From the NCBI RefSeq assembly GCF_003696345.1, contig NZ_RFLX01000012.1, positions 62,001-126,000 of the forward strand: a DNA stretch of 64,000 nt, given 5' to 3'. The translations under genes were made by a program, and so were the position numbers. Every line of letters begins with the position of its first letter. Position 1 is the stretch's first letter. The notes under the pieces are model-generated. The model saw nothing but the letters and a program-made list of their open reading frames with translations, was not told the origin of the DNA and ran no database searches. This DNA comes from Teichococcus wenyumeiae (GTDB lineage Bacteria > Pseudomonadota > Alphaproteobacteria > Acetobacterales > Acetobacteraceae). Positions 62,077 through 64,000 of this stretch are shown one piece after another.

Positions 62077-63728
62077 GCGAGGCCCTTGCAGAAGTCCTGG
62101 ATGCGGGTGCAGGCCTCGCGCAGGCTCTCCGTATCGGTGGCGTAGGAGATGCGCAGGTAGGGGCTCATGCCATAGGCAGCGCCATGCACGGCGGCCACCA
62201 GCTTTTCTTCCAGCAGAGCCATGGCGAAATCGGCATCCGTCTCGATCCTGCGCCCGCCTGCGGTGGTCTTGCCCAGGCAGCCGGCGACATTCGGGTAGAC
62301 GTAGAAAGCACCCTCCGGCTTGTGGCAGACAAGGCCGGGGGCCTGGTTCAACATCTCCACCACCAGATCGCGGCGGGTGCGGTAGACCTCGGCGCGGCCG
62401 CGCACCAGGTCCTGCGGGCCTTCCAGCGCCGCCACGGCGGCGGCCTGGGTGATGCCACTGACGCCGCTGGTCACCTGCCCCTGCATGTTCACCATGGCCT
62501 TGATGACCTGCTTCGGCCCACCGGCATAGCCGACGCGCCAGCCCGTCATCGCATAGGTCTTGGAGACACCGTTGCAGGTGATGGTGCGGTCCTTCAGGCG
62601 CGGCTCCACCTGCGCGATGGTGCAGAACTCGAAGCCGTCGAAGACCAGGTGCTCGTACATGTCGTCGGTCAGCACCCAGACATGCCCGTGCTTCACCAGC
62701 ACCTCGCCCAGCGCCTTCATCTCATCGCGCGAGCAGGCGGCGCCGGTCGGGTTGTTGGGGAAGTTCAGCATGACCATCTTGGTCTTCGGCGTGATGGCGG
62801 CGTCGAGATCCTCGGGCCGCAGCTTGAAGCCGTTGTTCTGCGGGCAATGCACGAAGACCGGCACGCCGCCGGCCAGCTTCACCATCTCGGCGTAGCTGGC
62901 CCAGAAGGGCACGGGGATCACCACCTCGTCGCCCGGCGTCAGCGTCGCGAAGAAGGCGTTCATCAGCACCTGCTTGCCGCCGTTGCAGACGCAGATCTCG
63001 TCCAGCGCGTAGTCGAGGTCGTTCTCGCGCCTGAACTTCGCCTGGATGGCCTTCTTCAGCGCCGGGCTGCCGTCCTGGGCCGGGTACTTGGTCTCGCCGC
63101 GCAGCGCCGCCTGGTGCGCCGCCTCGATGGCATGCGGGGGCGTGGGGAAGTCGGGCTCGCCCACTGCCAGGCTGATCACCTGATGGCCCTCGGCCTTGAG
63201 TGCGCGGGCGCGGGTGCTCATCGCCACGATCGGGGAGACGGTGACGTCCTTCAGGCGTTCGGCAAGGGCGGGCATGGGGGGCTTGGACTCCGGTCGGGCG
63301 GGCAAGATGTAGAGCCAGTCATAAGGCTGCTCGGCCGTGCGCACAAAGCCCGCGCGTTCGTAGAAACGCATGGCAGGGCTTTGCTTCAGCACTTCCAGAT
63401 GCACCGGCAGGCCGCCGGCCTCCGCCACCAGCGCGCGCAGGATGGCGCCGCCGAGGCCCTGGCCCTGGCAATGCGGCTCCAGAAAGAAGCCGGTGATCTC
63501 GGCATGGTCGGGGTGGCGCAGGAAACCGACGCAGCCCAGCATGGCGGCGTCGCGCTCGATAACGCGGATGCCACCGGCATCGAAGGCCTTGCGGGCATTG
63601 CGCCGCCGGCGTTCCGGGTCCCAGCGCCCGATCCGCTCCAGATGCGGGCGCATGGTGCGGACCGAAAGGTCGTGCAGCGCCTCGAAATCCGCTTCCGCCG
63701 CGGGGCGGAAGCGAACTCCGTTCAGCAT
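62073..63728 (-). CDS. aspC: GNAT acetyltransferase fused to aspartate aminotransferase
   Basis: This 551-residue frame joins two enzymes. Residues 1 to about 145 are a GNAT domain (GCVGFLRHPDHAEITGFFLE; acetyl-CoA loop CQGQGLGGAIL; RFYERAGFV). From Met152 a class I aminotransferase follows: SLAVGEPDFPTPPHAI, the PLP lysine in NGVSKTYAMTGWRVGY, and the substrate arginine in YLRISYATD. The linker (RPESKPPMPALAERL) is short. An internal ATG at 63275 with GGAG about 12 bases upstream could yield the aminotransferase alone. A paralogue ends two bases before this gene. Confidence 0.85.
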   Translation of the reverse strand: MLNGVRFRPAAEADFEALHDLSVRTMRPHLERIGRWDPERRRRNARKAFDAGGIRVIERDAAMLGCVGFLRHPDHAEITGFFLEPHCQGQGLGGAILRALVAEAGGLPVHLEVLKQSPAMRFYERAGFVRTAEQPYDWLYILPARPESKPPMPALAERLKDVTVSPIVAMSTRARALKAEGHQVISLAVGEPDFPTPPHAIEAAHQAALRGETKYPAQDGSPALKKAIQAKFRRENDLDYALDEICVCNGGKQVLMNAFFATLTPGDEVVIPVPFWASYAEMVKLAGGVPVFVHCPQNNGFKLRPEDLDAAITPKTKMVMLNFPNNPTGAACSRDEMKALGEVLVKHGHVWVLTDDMYEHLVFDGFEFCTIAQVEPRLKDRTITCNGVSKTYAMTGWRVGYAGGPKQVIKAMVNMQGQVTSGVSGITQAAAVAALEGPQDLVRGRAEVYRTRRDLVVEMLNQAPGLVCHKPEGAFYVYPNVAGCLGKTTAGGRRIETDADFAMALLEEKLVAAVHGAAYGMSPYLRISYATDTESLREACTRIQDFCKGLA

Positions 63729-63729
63729 G

Positions 63730-64000
<271 letters not shown>

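Overview
The window is GC-rich (roughly two thirds G+C by eye), densely coded DNA with the gene order of an alphaproteobacterium. I infer a member of the Acetobacteraceae, Roseomonas-like. The pointers are the division and cell-wall cluster running on through lpxC-bamD-recN-ligA, a NepR-type anti-sigma factor, DUF1127 and DUF2188 small proteins, and the codon use. No species call is possible from sequence alone. No insertion sequence, prophage, CRISPR array or rRNA operon was seen; one tRNA gene is present.

Layout. 1-15978 (+): murD (3' part)-ftsW-murG-murC-murB-ddl-ftsQ-ftsA-ftsZ, a strong terminator, then lpxC-bamD-recN-ligA. 15929-18528 (-): a lipase-like hydrolase and an aminopeptidase P. 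18717-25594: a DUF1127 protein, prmA, a UvrD/PcrA helicase, a pentapeptide-repeat protein and metF, then mlaA-mlaC. 25625-30774: a SAM methyltransferase and a four-gene polyamine-type ABC importer. 30866-40469: a region rich in c-di-GMP enzymes (PAS-GGDEF-EAL, a globin-coupled DosC-like cyclase, MASE1-GGDEF) with a GT4 glycosyltransferase/PhyH dioxygenase pair, an acetyltransferase and ettA. 40589-47771: tRNA(CAU), an exported MetX-like hydrolase, ppa, an acetyltransferase, rpoD, dnaG, yqeY. 47866-53401: carA-SDR-carB. 53545-57765: greA, threonine ammonia-lyase, an Lrp-type regulator, trxB, a LysR regulator. 57788-58258: a structured RNA candidate and nepR. 58321-64000: small stress-type genes, a fluoroacetate-dehalogenase-like hydrolase, a PfpI-like protein, DinB, acetyltransferases, and two tandem aspartate aminotransferase genes, one fused to an acetyltransferase and one cut by the window end.

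The most interesting signal is at carA. The small subunit of carbamoyl-phosphate synthase carries about 90 extra N-terminal residues that look like a Cro/YdaS-type helix-turn-helix. Just upstream lie two perfect 17-bp copies of a palindromic site (GGGAA-N5-TTCCC) 43 bp apart, one exactly filling the spacer between a possible -35 and -10. The -10 lies 6 bases before the ATG, so the full-length message would be leaderless, while an internal Shine-Dalgarno and ATG sit where ordinary CarA begins. I infer a self-regulating trigger enzyme with two possible isoforms.

Other leads are a small ORF translationally coupled to metF behind a TetR/AcrR-like 8-8-8 operator, a multi-hairpin RNA next to a nepR promoter resembling an EcfG site, and the acetyltransferase-aminotransferase fusion.
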